Source of the DNA: CAVSRC01 sp963732845
Lineage (GTDB): Bacteria > Pseudomonadota > Alphaproteobacteria > Rhizobiales > Kaistiaceae
DNA length: 64,000 bases
NCBI GenBank assembly: GCA_963732845.1
Contig: CAVTBE010000006.1
Location: forward strand, 20,539 to 84,538
Direction: 5' to 3'
Position 1 is the stretch's first letter. Each line of letters begins with the position of its first letter. The notes beneath the pieces are model-generated. The model saw only the letters and a program-made list of their open reading frames with translations, did no database searches and was not told where the DNA came from. A program made the translations under genes and the position numbers. Shown here piece after piece: positions 19,920-28,729 of this stretch.

Positions 19920-20325
19920 ATGGCAGATCCCTTTCAGTTCGAACTGGTCTCGCCCGAGCGGCTCTTGATGTCGGCGAAGGTGGAGCAGGTCGTGGTCCCC
20001 GGTTCCGAGGGCTATTTCACGGTGATGGCGGGCCACGCGCCCTATATGGCGACCATGAGGCCGGGCGTGGTCGACGTGACCCATGAGGGCCAGAACGAAC
20101 GCATCTTCGTGCGCGGCGGCTTTGCCGATGTGAACGGTGGCGGCCTTACCATCCTCGCCGAACAGGCGATCCCGCTGGCCGAGGTCGATCCGGACTGGCT
20201 GGAGCAGGAAGTCAGGAACGCCGCGGGAAGACGTGACCGACGCCAAGGACGGCGCCACCAGGGATGCCGCCGAGCTGCGCCTGCACCAGCTCAAGGAAGT
20301 GCAGACCGCACTCGGTGGGCGCTAG
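19920..20325 (+). CDS. atpC: ATP synthase F1 epsilon subunit (one frameshift)
   Basis: Epsilon couples the rotor to the c-ring and inhibits ATP hydrolysis. The beta-sandwich domain reads MADPFQFELVSPERLLMSAK through FVRGGFADVNGGGLTILAEQ. An extra G near 20222-20228 (GCGGGAAG) shifts the frame; removing it gives the helical tail EDVTDAKDGATRDAAELRLH and the stop at 20323-20325, 134 aa. The upstream in-frame TTG at 19911 lies at the edge of the GGTGAAT repeat; I prefer the ATG at 19920. Confidence 0.88.
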
Positions 20326-20332
20326 GCCAGGC

Positions 20333-21230
20333 CGCCTCCGTCGGCTCACCGTCGGTAACGGCTCCGTCGCCATCGCACCGGATTTCGGCCGGCGCTGCGC
20401 GGTGGTCGATCCGGACGACCATCACCTCTATGCGAGCCTCGGCTGCGCTGCCGAGAACATGGTTCAGGCGGCGCCGCTCCTCGGCCTTGCCGCCGAGGCT
20501 GGGTTCGACCCGGCGGCCGATGCGGTGTCCATCGCCCTGCGTCCGGGACCGACGGCGGCATCGTCCGTGCTCGGTGCGGCCATCGTGCGCCGGCAGTGCG
20601 CGCGCACGCTCTATGACGGCCGCGCGGTTGCGGCCAAGCCCCTGAAGGCGCTGGAAGCCGCCGGGCGCGGCGCCGGCGTCGAGGCGCTGATCCTCACCGA
20701 AGTGACCGACATCGAAGACGTCCTGGCGCTCATCGTCGAAGGCAATACGCAACAAATTGGGGACCCGGCCTTCGTCGCCGAACTGAAGCACTGGCTGCGC
20801 TTCTCCTATCGCGACGCGCTGGCGACCCGCGACGGGCTCTTCTCCGCCGCTTCGGGCAATCCGGTGCTGCCCCGGGGCGATCGGCAACCTGCTTTTCGGC
20901 CTGGTATTCACCGCCAAGGCGGAGAACCAGCGCGTGGCCGATCAGGTGCGCTCGTCGTCGGGGCTTGCCGTGTTCGTGTCGGAGGTCGACGACAAGACCC
21001 ATTGGGTGGAGGCCGGCCGGGCGGTCGAGCGTTTCGCGCTGACCGCCACCACGCTCGGCATCAGCCATGCCTTCGTCAATCAGGCGGTCGAGGTGGCGGC
21101 GGTGCGGCGGCGCCTGGCGGACCGCTTGGGCCTTGGCGCGCGGCGGCCCGACTTCATCGTGCGCTTCGGCTATGGACCCGAGATGCCGCGCGCATTGCGC
21201 CGGCCGGTGGATGAGGTTCTGGCGGCTTGA
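20333..21230 (+). pseudogene. Truncated nitroreductase-like (Acg-type) flavoprotein remnant
   Basis: This reads as the C-terminal two-thirds of an Acg/Tat-nitroreductase-like FMN protein: VAIAPDFGRRCAVVDPDDHH, LYASLGCAAEN, GLFSAASGNPVLPR, and after a +1 shift near 20870-20876, AIGNLLFGLVFTAKAENQRV and SSSGLAVFVSEVDDKTHWVE. The expected N-terminal FMN-binding segment (roughly the first 80-100 residues, with the TQPW motif) is missing, and no start codon lies at the break. It begins directly after atpC, so the 5' loss is a real deletion, unlike the frameshift, which may be a sequencing error. Confidence 0.65.
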
Positions 21231-21239
21231 CGCCGGTCC

Positions 21240-21758
21240 TCAGCCGGCGATGTCGCGGAAGGCGGCGGCGACCTGCTCGTAGACCTTGCGCTTGAAGGGC
21301 ACGACCAGCTCGGGCAGGCGGGCGAGGTGTTCCCAGCGCCAGCTCGAGAATTCCGGCTTGTGCTTGCCGCCGCCGGGGGCGAGCACGTCGATCTCAGAGT
21401 CGTCTCCGGTGAAGCGCAGCGCGAACCACTTCTGCTTCTGGCCGCGATAGCGGCCCTTCCACGATATGCCGACGAGTTCCGCCGGCAGGTCGTAGGTCAA
21501 CCAGCCGTCGGCGGCGCGGATCAGCTCAGCGCTTGTGATCGAGGTTTCCTCGAACAGCTCGCGAAAGGCACACCGTTCCGGGTCCTCGTCCTTGTCGAGG
21601 CCGCCCTGGGGCATCTGCCACCAGTGGCCGTCGCCCTCGCCTTCCGCGTCGATATCACTGCGGTGGCCGATCCACACGCGGCCGTCGCGGTTGAACACGG
21701 CAATGCCGACATTGAGCCGGTAGGGCAGATCTTCGATCTTCTTGTCGGGTTTGCTCAT
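21240..21758 (-). CDS. rppH: RNA pyrophosphohydrolase (Nudix)
   Basis: RppH removes pyrophosphate from 5'-triphosphorylated RNA, starting RNase E-dependent decay. The 172-aa protein opens YRLNVGIAVFNRDGRVWIGH. It carries the Nudix box GGLDKDEDPERCAFRELFEE and, before it, HWWQMPQGG. The C-terminal SSWRWEHLARLPELVVPFKR is typical of alphaproteobacterial RppH. Its ATG overlaps the stop of the polysaccharide-deacetylase gene (ATGA), so it is the last gene of the long minus-strand operon. Confidence 0.93.
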   Translation of the reverse strand: MSKPDKKIEDLPYRLNVGIAVFNRDGRVWIGHRSDIDAEGEGDGHWWQMPQGGLDKDEDPERCAFRELFEETSITSAELIRAADGWLTYDLPAELVGISWKGRYRGQKQKWFALRFTGDDSEIDVLAPGGGKHKPEFSSWRWEHLARLPELVVPFKRKVYEQVAAAFRDIAG

Positions 21759-22873
21759 GAACGGCCTGCTGTAACCAGGGAACTGACGGGAACGATGGCG
21801 ACGCCGCGGTCGGCGGCTTCGCGGGCGAAGGCCGCCACGCGGTCGATGGTGGTGGCGAAGGCGCTGCCGGTGGCGATGGCGTAGCCGCGCTCGCGGGCGA
21901 TGGCGCGCAACTGTTCGAGGCGCTGGTCGATGGCCGCCGGCGTCAGGTCGGCGTCGAGCACCACGTCGGCGCGCAGCACCGGCGTGTTGCCGGCCAGTTC
22001 GACGGCGCGGCTGCGGGCCGAGGAGCCGTCGTCGAGCCAGAGCAGGCCGCGATGGCCGACGTCGGCGAGCACCGGCTGGAGCGCGGCGGCCTCGCCGGTG
22101 AAGCGGGCGCCCAGGTAGTTGACCACGCCGACATAGTTGGTGAAGCGGCTCATCAGCCAGTGCAGCCGGTCGATGTTCTCCGACTGGGAAGCCTCCACCG
22201 TCAGCGTATGCGGACCGGGATCGGTGCGCGGATAGTTGAACGGCTCGAGCGGCAGCTGGAGGAGAAGCTCGTGGCCGGCAGCGCGGGCATCCGCCATGGT
22301 CGTCTTGAGGTCGGCACCATAGGGGGCGAGCGCCAGCGTCACCGCGCCGGGGAGCGCGATCGCCTGGCTGCTGCCATCGGCGTCGATGCCGACGCCGCCG
22401 ATGACGATGGCAACCCGCGTGGTGCGGCTCGCGGCATAAGGCGGCCGCGCATAGGCGTCGAGCGGGCGGGTGCCGTCGGCGGCAATCTTGGGCAGGGGAC
22501 CGTACTTGCCGTTTTCGATGAGATCGGCTGCCGGTGCCGAGGACAGGTTGACGTCCTGGGGCTGGGACGGATCGCTGATGACGACCCTGCCGACCTCGCT
22601 GAGGCTGCCGCTCGGCTTGACTTCGGTGAGGCCGGCGGCGGGTGCCGGTGGCTGGGCGGCGCCCTTGCCGGCGGGCGCCGCGGCCGGTGCGGCCGGCTTG
22701 TCGATCACCGCAGTCGCGGTCGGGCCTGAGGACGGCGGGCGGAGCAGCCAGACGGCGCCGCCGGCGACCACGAGCACAACGGCAGCGGCGGCCGCAATCG
22801 CCAGCCACGGTAGCCGGCCGCGCGGACGGCGCGGCGGCGACAGTCCCAGCGGCTTTGTCAGCTCATCCGACAT
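21755..22873 (-). CDS. Divergent polysaccharide deacetylase family protein (YibQ-like)
   Basis: A 372-aa envelope protein. A basic N-terminus (PPRRPRGRLPW) precedes one membrane segment (LAIAAAAAVVLVVAGGAVWL), then an Ala/Pro linker and a YibQ/DUF610 domain starting TRVAIVIGGVGIDADGSSQA. The family has a deacetylase-like barrel with altered metal ligands, so activity is unproven. It regularly neighbours envC and ctpA, suggesting a role in cell-wall turnover. It overlaps rppH by 4 bases. Confidence 0.85.
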   Translation of the reverse strand: MSDELTKPLGLSPPRRPRGRLPWLAIAAAAAVVLVVAGGAVWLLRPPSSGPTATAVIDKPAAPAAAPAGKGAAQPPAPAAGLTEVKPSGSLSEVGRVVISDPSQPQDVNLSSAPAADLIENGKYGPLPKIAADGTRPLDAYARPPYAASRTTRVAIVIGGVGIDADGSSQAIALPGAVTLALAPYGADLKTTMADARAAGHELLLQLPLEPFNYPRTDPGPHTLTVEASQSENIDRLHWLMSRFTNYVGVVNYLGARFTGEAAALQPVLADVGHRGLLWLDDGSSARSRAVELAGNTPVLRADVVLDADLTPAAIDQRLEQLRAIARERGYAIATGSAFATTIDRVAAFAREAADRGVAIVPVSSLVTAGRS

Positions 22874-22927
22874 TCGCCAGCCATCGGGAGGCAGATGTGG
22901 GCGGGCGGCACTGCCGCCCGTCCGGCT

Positions 22928-24262
22928 CTAGTTCGGTATGCCGCGATTCGGATCGGGCGGGTAAGCGGTGTTCACCTGCTTGCCGTGCAGAAGGTCGAGC
23001 GCATAGTTGAGCTGCTTGTCGTCCTTCGGATCGGGCGGCACATAGGCCGAGGAGCCCTTCATCTCGGGCTTGCCGTCCTGGGTCAGGTGACCCTTCAGGC
23101 TGGCTTCGCCGCGCGGCATGATGGTGGCCTGATCGGCGAGGTCGGGCGGCAGCGGCTGGTCGACCACGATGTCGGGCTCGATGCCCTGGGCCTGGATGGA
23201 GCGGCCCGACGGGGTGTAGTAGCGCGCCGTGGTCAGCCTGAGCGCGCCATTTCCGCCGAGCGGAATGATCGTCTGCACCGAGCCCTTGCCGAAGGACCGG
23301 GTGCCGATGACGGTGGCGCGGCGGTGATCCTGCAGGGCGCCGGAGACGATCTCCGAGGCCGAGGCGGTGCCGCCGTTGATCAACAGGATGACCGGCTTGC
23401 CGTCGGTCAGGTCGCCGGCGTGGGCGTTGAAGCGCTGGGTCTCGTCGGCGCGGCGGCCGCGGGTCGAGACGATCTCGCCGTGGTTAAGGAAGGCGTCGGA
23501 GACCGCAATCGACTGGTCGAGCAGGCCGCCCGGATTGTTGCGCAGGTCGACGATGTAGCCCTGGATCTTGTCCGCGCCGATCTCGGTCTTGAGCTTTTCG
23601 ATGGCGCTCTTCAGCCCGTCATAGGTCTGTTCGCTGAACGAGGAGATGCGGATATAGCCGACATCGCCCTCGGTACGCGAGCGCACCGCCTGGATGGTGA
23701 TCTCGGCACGCACCAGCTTCACGTCGAAGGGCTTGGCGACATCGGGACGCTTGAGGGTCAGCGTGATCGCGGTGTCGATTGGCCCGCGCATCTTCTCGAC
23801 GGCGTCGTTGAGGCTGAAGCCCTGGACGCTCTCGCCGTCGATGGCGATGATTTCGTCATTGGCCAGGATGCCGGCCTTCGAGGCCGGGGTGTCGTCGATC
23901 GGCGAGACCACCTTGATGATCCCGTCCTGCTGGGTCACCTCGATGCCGAGACCGCCGAACTTGCCGGAGGTCTGCACCTGCATGTCCTGGAAGTCTTTCG
24001 GGTTCATGTAGCTCGAATGCGGGTCGAGCCCGGTGAGCATGCCGTTGATCGCCAATTCGATCAGCTGATGATCGTCGGGGACCTCGACATAATCGGCACG
24101 CACGCGCTCGAACACGTCACCGAAGAGATTGAGCTCCCGGTAAGTGTCCGTGGCGGCTGCGTTGGCCTCTGCACCTGCAAAGAGCTGCGGTTGCGTCACC
24201 GCAAACGTAGCCAGCGCACCGAACAGGGCACCAACGATCAGTAGTGTGGCCTTGCGCATCAT
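22928..24262 (-). CDS. ctpA: S41 carboxyl-terminal processing peptidase
   Basis: A periplasmic serine protease of the CtpA/Prc family, ~444 aa. A signal peptide (MRKATLLIVGALFGALATFA) is followed by a PDZ domain (GGLGIEVTQQDGIIKVVSPI). The catalytic Ser is in NGGTASASEIVSGAL and the Lys in GTRSFGKGSVQTIIP, forming the Ser-Lys dyad. The start region reads ATGATG at 24262-24257 and overlaps the envC TGA. Such proteases trim cell-wall hydrolases and other periplasmic proteins; adjacency to envC fits this. Confidence 0.93.
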   Translation of the reverse strand: MMRKATLLIVGALFGALATFAVTQPQLFAGAEANAAATDTYRELNLFGDVFERVRADYVEVPDDHQLIELAINGMLTGLDPHSSYMNPKDFQDMQVQTSGKFGGLGIEVTQQDGIIKVVSPIDDTPASKAGILANDEIIAIDGESVQGFSLNDAVEKMRGPIDTAITLTLKRPDVAKPFDVKLVRAEITIQAVRSRTEGDVGYIRISSFSEQTYDGLKSAIEKLKTEIGADKIQGYIVDLRNNPGGLLDQSIAVSDAFLNHGEIVSTRGRRADETQRFNAHAGDLTDGKPVILLINGGTASASEIVSGALQDHRRATVIGTRSFGKGSVQTIIPLGGNGALRLTTARYYTPSGRSIQAQGIEPDIVVDQPLPPDLADQATIMPRGEASLKGHLTQDGKPEMKGSSAYVPPDPKDDKQLNYALDLLHGKQVNTAYPPDPNRGIPN

Positions 24263-25563
24263 CCGCCAACCTTTTCCGAGTTTGACGCGGCCCACCAGGG
24301 GGCCGGGTCGATAGACGTCCCGTCTTTCCTGAATTCAATATAGAGCACCGGTTGCGCCGCACCGACATCAAGAGCGCCGATGCTCGCCACTTTCTGCTCC
24401 GCCATCACGGCAACCGGCTCGCCGGCAAGTACGAACTGGCCAAGTTGCACATCCGTTCGTCCCATGCCCGCCAGCAGCACATGATATCCGTCCCCGGCAT
24501 TTATGATCAAGAGTTGGCCATAACTACGGAAGGGGCCGGCATAAACCACCCAGCCGTCGGTGGGCGAGGAAATCAGCCCGCCGGCGCGGGCGGCGATGGA
24601 CATGCCCTGGGCGCGGCCGCCGAGCCCGTCATTATCGCCGAAATTGCGGATGATCCGCCCGCTGGCCGGCATGGGCAGCAGGCCCTTGGCGTCGACGAAG
24701 GCGACGGCGGGGGCCATGCGGTCGGCCGTTCCCAACGATTTCGCCGGCTTGTTGCCGGTGTTTTCGTGGGCGATCACTGCCGCCTTCTCGGCCTCGGCGG
24801 AGGCCGCCGCGGCGGTCGGCTCCTCGCTTTCCATGCGGGCAATCAGGTCGCGCAGGCTGGTCGCCTGGTCGGCCAGCGCCTTGGAGCGGGCCTCCTCGTT
24901 GGCGAGCGCCTCGGCCGAGGCGGCGCGGGCGGCGCGCTTCTGTTCAAGAAGAAGTGAAATGCGCGTGCGGCCCTCGAGCAGCGCCCTGGTGTCGGCGCGC
25001 AGGCGGTCGCGCTCGCGCTCCTGCTCCTTGCGCAGTGCCACCAGCGATTGCAGGTCGGTGGCAACCGATTCGGCGGCCGCCTGCAGGTCGGGCACGACGG
25101 CGCCGAGCAGGATGGCGCTGCGCACCGAGGCCAGCGCATCCTCCGGCCGTACCAGAATGGCCGGCGGCGGGTGGCGTCCGACCCGTTGCAGGGCGGCCAG
25201 AACCTCGGCCAGCATCGTGTGCCGCTGGCTGAGCGAGGCGCGCAGCTTGTCCTCCTGGGTCATCAGCGCGGAGAGGCGCTGCTCGGTGCGGCCGCTTGCC
25301 GCCTCGAGCCTCTGGACCTGGTCGCCGGCGTCGAGCAGCGACTGGTTGAGGGTGGCGCGATCCTTGTCGAGCGCATCGATTTCCTTGGCGAGCTCGGCGC
25401 GTCGCTGGGCGGAGAGGGTGATGTCGCGGGTGACCGCGTCGAGTTCCGCCTGGCGGGTGTCGCGCGGGCTGGCGGCCGGATTGCCATCGGCGGCCGGCTG
25501 GGCCGCGGCCGGCCCGGAGGCCAGCACGGTCAGCAGGACGATCATGGCAAGGCGCAATCGCAT
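24259..25563 (-). CDS. envC: Murein hydrolase activator EnvC (LytM/M23 domain)
   Basis: EnvC activates septal amidases during division. A signal peptide (MRLRLAMIVLLTVLASGPAA) precedes a long coiled coil (~40-260, Glu/Arg/Leu-rich, for example QRRAELAKEIDALDKDRATL). The C-terminal LytM domain starts near PASGRIIRNFG. The M23 metal site is degenerate: where HxH is expected the protein reads YHVLLAGMG, in line with a non-catalytic activator. The frame stays open 17 codons upstream to 25614, but 25563 gives the proper signal peptide. It overlaps ctpA. Confidence 0.88.
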   Translation of the reverse strand: MRLRLAMIVLLTVLASGPAAAQPAADGNPAASPRDTRQAELDAVTRDITLSAQRRAELAKEIDALDKDRATLNQSLLDAGDQVQRLEAASGRTEQRLSALMTQEDKLRASLSQRHTMLAEVLAALQRVGRHPPPAILVRPEDALASVRSAILLGAVVPDLQAAAESVATDLQSLVALRKEQERERDRLRADTRALLEGRTRISLLLEQKRAARAASAEALANEEARSKALADQATSLRDLIARMESEEPTAAAASAEAEKAAVIAHENTGNKPAKSLGTADRMAPAVAFVDAKGLLPMPASGRIIRNFGDNDGLGGRAQGMSIAARAGGLISSPTDGWVVYAGPFRSYGQLLIINAGDGYHVLLAGMGRTDVQLGQFVLAGEPVAVMAEQKVASIGALDVGAAQPVLYIEFRKDGTSIDPAPWWAASNSEKVGG

Positions 25564-25681
25564 CGCGAGCGGGAAACCCCTGTCTCTCCGGCGCACCGGC
25601 AACAAGCTAGGCACAACCAGCTAACGATCTGTCAACCAAAACCGCCGTTTTCGGGGCAGAGATGCGGCCGAGCGCGGGCAC

Positions 25682-26161
25682 TCAGTCGCGATGATAGGGG
25701 TGACCGGAGAGAATTGTCACGGCCCGGTAGAGCTGTTCGGCGAGCATCAGGCGGACCAACTGGTGCGGCCAGGTCATGGCGCCGAGCGCCAGGCTGAGCG
25801 CGGCGGCCTGCGGCACCGCCGGGCCGAGACCGTCGGCCCCGCCGATGGCGAAGACGAGGTCGGCGACCCCGTCGTCGCGCCATTTGGCGAGAATCTGGGC
25901 AAAGGCGCGGCTGTCGAGGTTGCGGCCGGTCTCGTCGAGGGCGACCAGCACCGCCCCCGGCGGCAGGACGGCGAGCAGCGCGGCGGCTTCCTGATCCTTG
26001 CGGATGGCGGGAGAGGCGGCGCGGCTCTCAGGGATTTCGCGGACGGTAAGCGACAAGCCCAGCCGGCGGCCGGCCTTGTTGACGCGGTCGCGATAGCGCT
26101 CGGCAAGGTCTCGCTCCGGACCGGCCTTCATGCGGCCGATCGCGGCGACGGTGATCTGCAT
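25682..26161 (-). CDS. rlmH: 23S rRNA pseudouridine(1915)-N3-methyltransferase
   Basis: RlmH methylates pseudouridine 1915 in helix 69 of 23S rRNA. The 159-aa SPOUT protein opens MQITVAAIGRMKAGPERDLA. It has LVALDETGRNLDSRAFA, the SAM-binding knot FAIGGADGLGP, and the signature end QLYRAVTILSGHPYHRD. It lies 14 bases downstream of rsfS in the usual order. Confidence 0.96.
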   Translation of the reverse strand: MQITVAAIGRMKAGPERDLAERYRDRVNKAGRRLGLSLTVREIPESRAASPAIRKDQEAAALLAVLPPGAVLVALDETGRNLDSRAFAQILAKWRDDGVADLVFAIGGADGLGPAVPQAAALSLALGAMTWPHQLVRLMLAEQLYRAVTILSGHPYHRD

Positions 26162-26175
26162 TCAAGCGTGGCGGG

Positions 26176-26625
26176 TCAGACCAGGACCGGATCGGTCGGG
26201 TGGTCGGCCAGCCACATTTTCTCGATATTGTAAAAAGTACGGACTTCCGGGTGGAAGATATGGACCACCACGTCGCCCGCGTCGATCAGAACCCAGTCAC
26301 ACTGGCGTTCGCCGGACACGCGGATGCCGCTGCCGCCGGCGTCTTTTAGCTCGCGGACCAGACGCTCGGCGATGGCGCCGACATGGCGCTGCGAGCGGCC
26401 GGACGCGACGACCATCCAGTCGGCGACGGGCGATTTTCCGGTGATGTCGATGGGGACGATGTCCTCAGCCTTGGAATCTTCAAGACTTTTCCGGACCAGC
26501 TTGATGGCGGCCGCCGCTGCGAGTTCACGGCGTTCGGCCGCAAGACGAGGTGTGCGAATGTCCGCCACCTCACTCCGAACTGCGCTTGTCAGTTTCGTTT
26601 CCCTCTCCTTCAGCGCCCAAATCAA
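26176..26625 (-). CDS. rsfS: Ribosomal silencing factor RsfS
   Basis: RsfS binds L14 and blocks joining of the subunits in starvation. The Iojap domain reads SLEDSKAEDIVPIDITGKSP, VADWMVVASGRSQRHVGAIA, and the end WVLIDAGDVVVHIFHPEVRT. The start is uncertain: TTG at 26625 is the longest (149 aa), while GTG at 26568 has GGAG 4 bases upstream and gives 130 aa. It sits between nadD and rlmH as expected. Confidence 0.93.
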   Translation of the reverse strand: MIWALKERETKLTSAVRSEVADIRTPRLAAERRELAAAAAIKLVRKSLEDSKAEDIVPIDITGKSPVADWMVVASGRSQRHVGAIAERLVRELKDAGGSGIRVSGERQCDWVLIDAGDVVVHIFHPEVRTFYNIEKMWLADHPTDPVLV

Positions 26626-26665
26626 ATCGGCGCACCCCTAAGATAAGCGTCCAACGGTGACGCTT

Positions 26666-27247
26666 TCAAGACGCTAGGACCGGGCCAGTGCGGTGGCTGC
26701 GGAGCATCGTCGAGGAGATGTCGATGTGCGGGGAGGGCAGGAAAATCCAGGCTGGCGGCGGGGTTGCGGCGAGCATGGGGGCGTCGCCGGCGTCCATCCG
26801 GAAGCGCGCCAGCGTCTGCGCCGCCGGGGCGGCTAGTGCCCGGAACGCCTGGCCGGGGCGGTTGAAGACGGCAATCGGCAGGGTTGCGGCGATGCGCTGC
26901 CAGTCGCGCCAGTGGTGAAACCCGGCAAGGTTGTCGGCGCCCATCATCCACACCGGCAGGACGCCGGGAAGGCGCGGCAGCAGGCGGGTCAGCGTCTCGG
27001 CCGAATAGGTGGTGCCGAGCTCGGCCTCGATGCCAGTGACCCGGATGCGCGGATGGCGCGCCACCTTGGTGGCCGCGGCGATCCGCCGGGCAAGATCGCT
27101 GGAAGGGGCGTTCGGCTTCAGCGGGTTCTGCGGCGAGACCAGCCACCAGACCTGATCGAGGCGGAGGCGCTTCAGTGCCTCCAGACTGACGCGCAGATGA
27201 CCATCATGGGCCGGGTCGAAGGAGCCGCCGAAGAGGCCGATGCGCAT
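26666..27247 (-). CDS. nadD: Nicotinate-nucleotide adenylyltransferase
   Basis: NadD makes deamido-NAD from nicotinate mononucleotide and ATP. The 193-aa protein opens MRIGLFGGSFDPAHDGHLRV, the nucleotidyltransferase G-x-F-D-P-x-H-x-G-H motif. It has VWWLVSPQNPLKP and the C-terminal ISSTMLR version of the ISSTxIR motif. The reading frame stays open far upstream, antisense-like over proA, but no start there is supported; the ATG at 27247 fits. It lies 80 bases after proA. Confidence 0.93.
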   Translation of the reverse strand: MRIGLFGGSFDPAHDGHLRVSLEALKRLRLDQVWWLVSPQNPLKPNAPSSDLARRIAAATKVARHPRIRVTGIEAELGTTYSAETLTRLLPRLPGVLPVWMMGADNLAGFHHWRDWQRIAATLPIAVFNRPGQAFRALAAPAAQTLARFRMDAGDAPMLAATPPPAWIFLPSPHIDISSTMLRSHRTGPVLAS

Positions 27248-27327
27248 GCCCGGCCAGAACGGCGGCAGATGGAAGACCGGTGCCGGGGACAGGAGCGCAG
27301 CTCTCGGCGCCGCAGCGGCGCGGGCGG

Positions 27328-28626
27328 TCAAGGCCTCACCTGACCGGAACCGCGCACGCGGTACTTGAAGCTGGTGAGCTGCTCGACGCCGACCGGTCCG
27401 CGCGCGTGCATGCGGCCGGTGGCGATGCCGATCTCGGCGCCCATGCCGAATTCGCCGCCGTCGGCGAACTGGGTGGAGGCGTTGTGCAGCACGATCGCCG
27501 AATCGACCTCGGCCATGAAGCGCTCGGCGGCGGCCGGGTCGCCGGTGACGATGAGATCGGTATGGTGCGAGCCGTAGCGCTCGATGTGGTCGATGGCCGC
27601 GTCGAGGCCGTCGACCACCTTCACCGCGATCACCGCGTCGAGATATTCCGCCGTCCAGTCTGCTTCGGTCGCCGGCGTTACATCGGTAGCCGCAGCCCGC
27701 GTGGCGGAGTCGCCGCGGATGGCGCAGCCGGCCTGTTGCAGGGCCTCGACCAGGGGCTTCAGGTGGGTTGCGGCCACCGCCTTGTCGACCAGCAGGGTCT
27801 CGGCGGCGCCGCAGATGCTCACCCGGCGCATCTTGGCGTTGACCAGGAGCGACTTGGCCATGGCGAGGTCGGCAGCGGCATGGACATAGACGTGGACGAT
27901 GCCTTCGAGATGGGCAAAGACCGGCACGCGTGCCTCGCTTTGCACGCGCGCCACCAGGCCCTTGCCGCCGCGCGGCACGATGACGTCGAGATTGCCGTCG
28001 AGCCCGGCGAGCATCATGCCCACCGCGGCGCGGTCGCGGGTGGGGACGATCTGGATGGCGTCGGCCGGCAGGCCGGCGGCGGCGAGCCCGGCGACGAGGC
28101 AGCGATGGATGGCGGTGGACGAGCGGAACGAATCGGAGCCGCCGCGCAGGATGGCGGCATTGCCGGCCTTGAGGCAGAGCGCGCCGGCATCGGCGGTGAC
28201 GTTGGGGCGGCTCTCGAAGATGATGCCGATAACGCCGAGCGGCGTCCGCACGCGCTCGATATGGAGCCCGTTCGGCCGATCCCATTCGGTGATCAGGCTG
28301 CCTACCGGGTCAGCCAGCGCGGCGATCTCCTCCAGCCCCCTGGCCATGGCTTCGATGCGCGCCTCGGAGAGCGTCAGCCGGTCGACGAAGGCGGCGCTGC
28401 CGCCGCCTTGTCTCATATCGGCGACGTCCTTGGCATTCTCGGCGAGGATCGTCGCGGCGTTGTCGCGCAGCGCCGCCGCGGCGGCGGTGAGCGCCCGGTT
28501 CTTGGTCTCGGTCGAGGCGAGCGCCAGGGTGCGCGCGGCCCGGCGGGCGCGGCGCCCGATCTCCGCCATGGCTTCGGCGACCTCGGCCCCGGCTTGCGGC
28601 TTTGCGGCGATTTCCGCGATGCTCAT
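27328..28626 (-). CDS. proA: Gamma-glutamyl phosphate reductase
   Basis: ProA reduces gamma-glutamyl phosphate to the semialdehyde in proline synthesis. The 432-aa aldehyde-dehydrogenase-fold protein has the NADPH region PLGVIGIIFESRPNVTADAG. The catalytic Cys is in KMRRVSICGAAETLLV and the C-terminal signature is HNASTQFADGGEFGMGAEIG. The frame extends upstream, but MSIAEIAAK at 28626 is the usual start. In related genomes proB directly precedes proA; here about 5 kb of other genes lies between them. Confidence 0.95.
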   Translation of the reverse strand: MSIAEIAAKPQAGAEVAEAMAEIGRRARRAARTLALASTETKNRALTAAAAALRDNAATILAENAKDVADMRQGGGSAAFVDRLTLSEARIEAMARGLEEIAALADPVGSLITEWDRPNGLHIERVRTPLGVIGIIFESRPNVTADAGALCLKAGNAAILRGGSDSFRSSTAIHRCLVAGLAAAGLPADAIQIVPTRDRAAVGMMLAGLDGNLDVIVPRGGKGLVARVQSEARVPVFAHLEGIVHVYVHAAADLAMAKSLLVNAKMRRVSICGAAETLLVDKAVAATHLKPLVEALQQAGCAIRGDSATRAAATDVTPATEADWTAEYLDAVIAVKVVDGLDAAIDHIERYGSHHTDLIVTGDPAAAERFMAEVDSAIVLHNASTQFADGGEFGMGAEIGIATGRMHARGPVGVEQLTSFKYRVRGSGQVRP

Positions 28627-28729
28627 GACAACAAATCCAGATTTACCGTGGGCATTGTAGCCGGGCGGCGCGTGTTTGGCACGGGGGACGGGCGGGGGCA
28701 ACCCGCAAGCGGCCGGGCTGGCCACGTCT

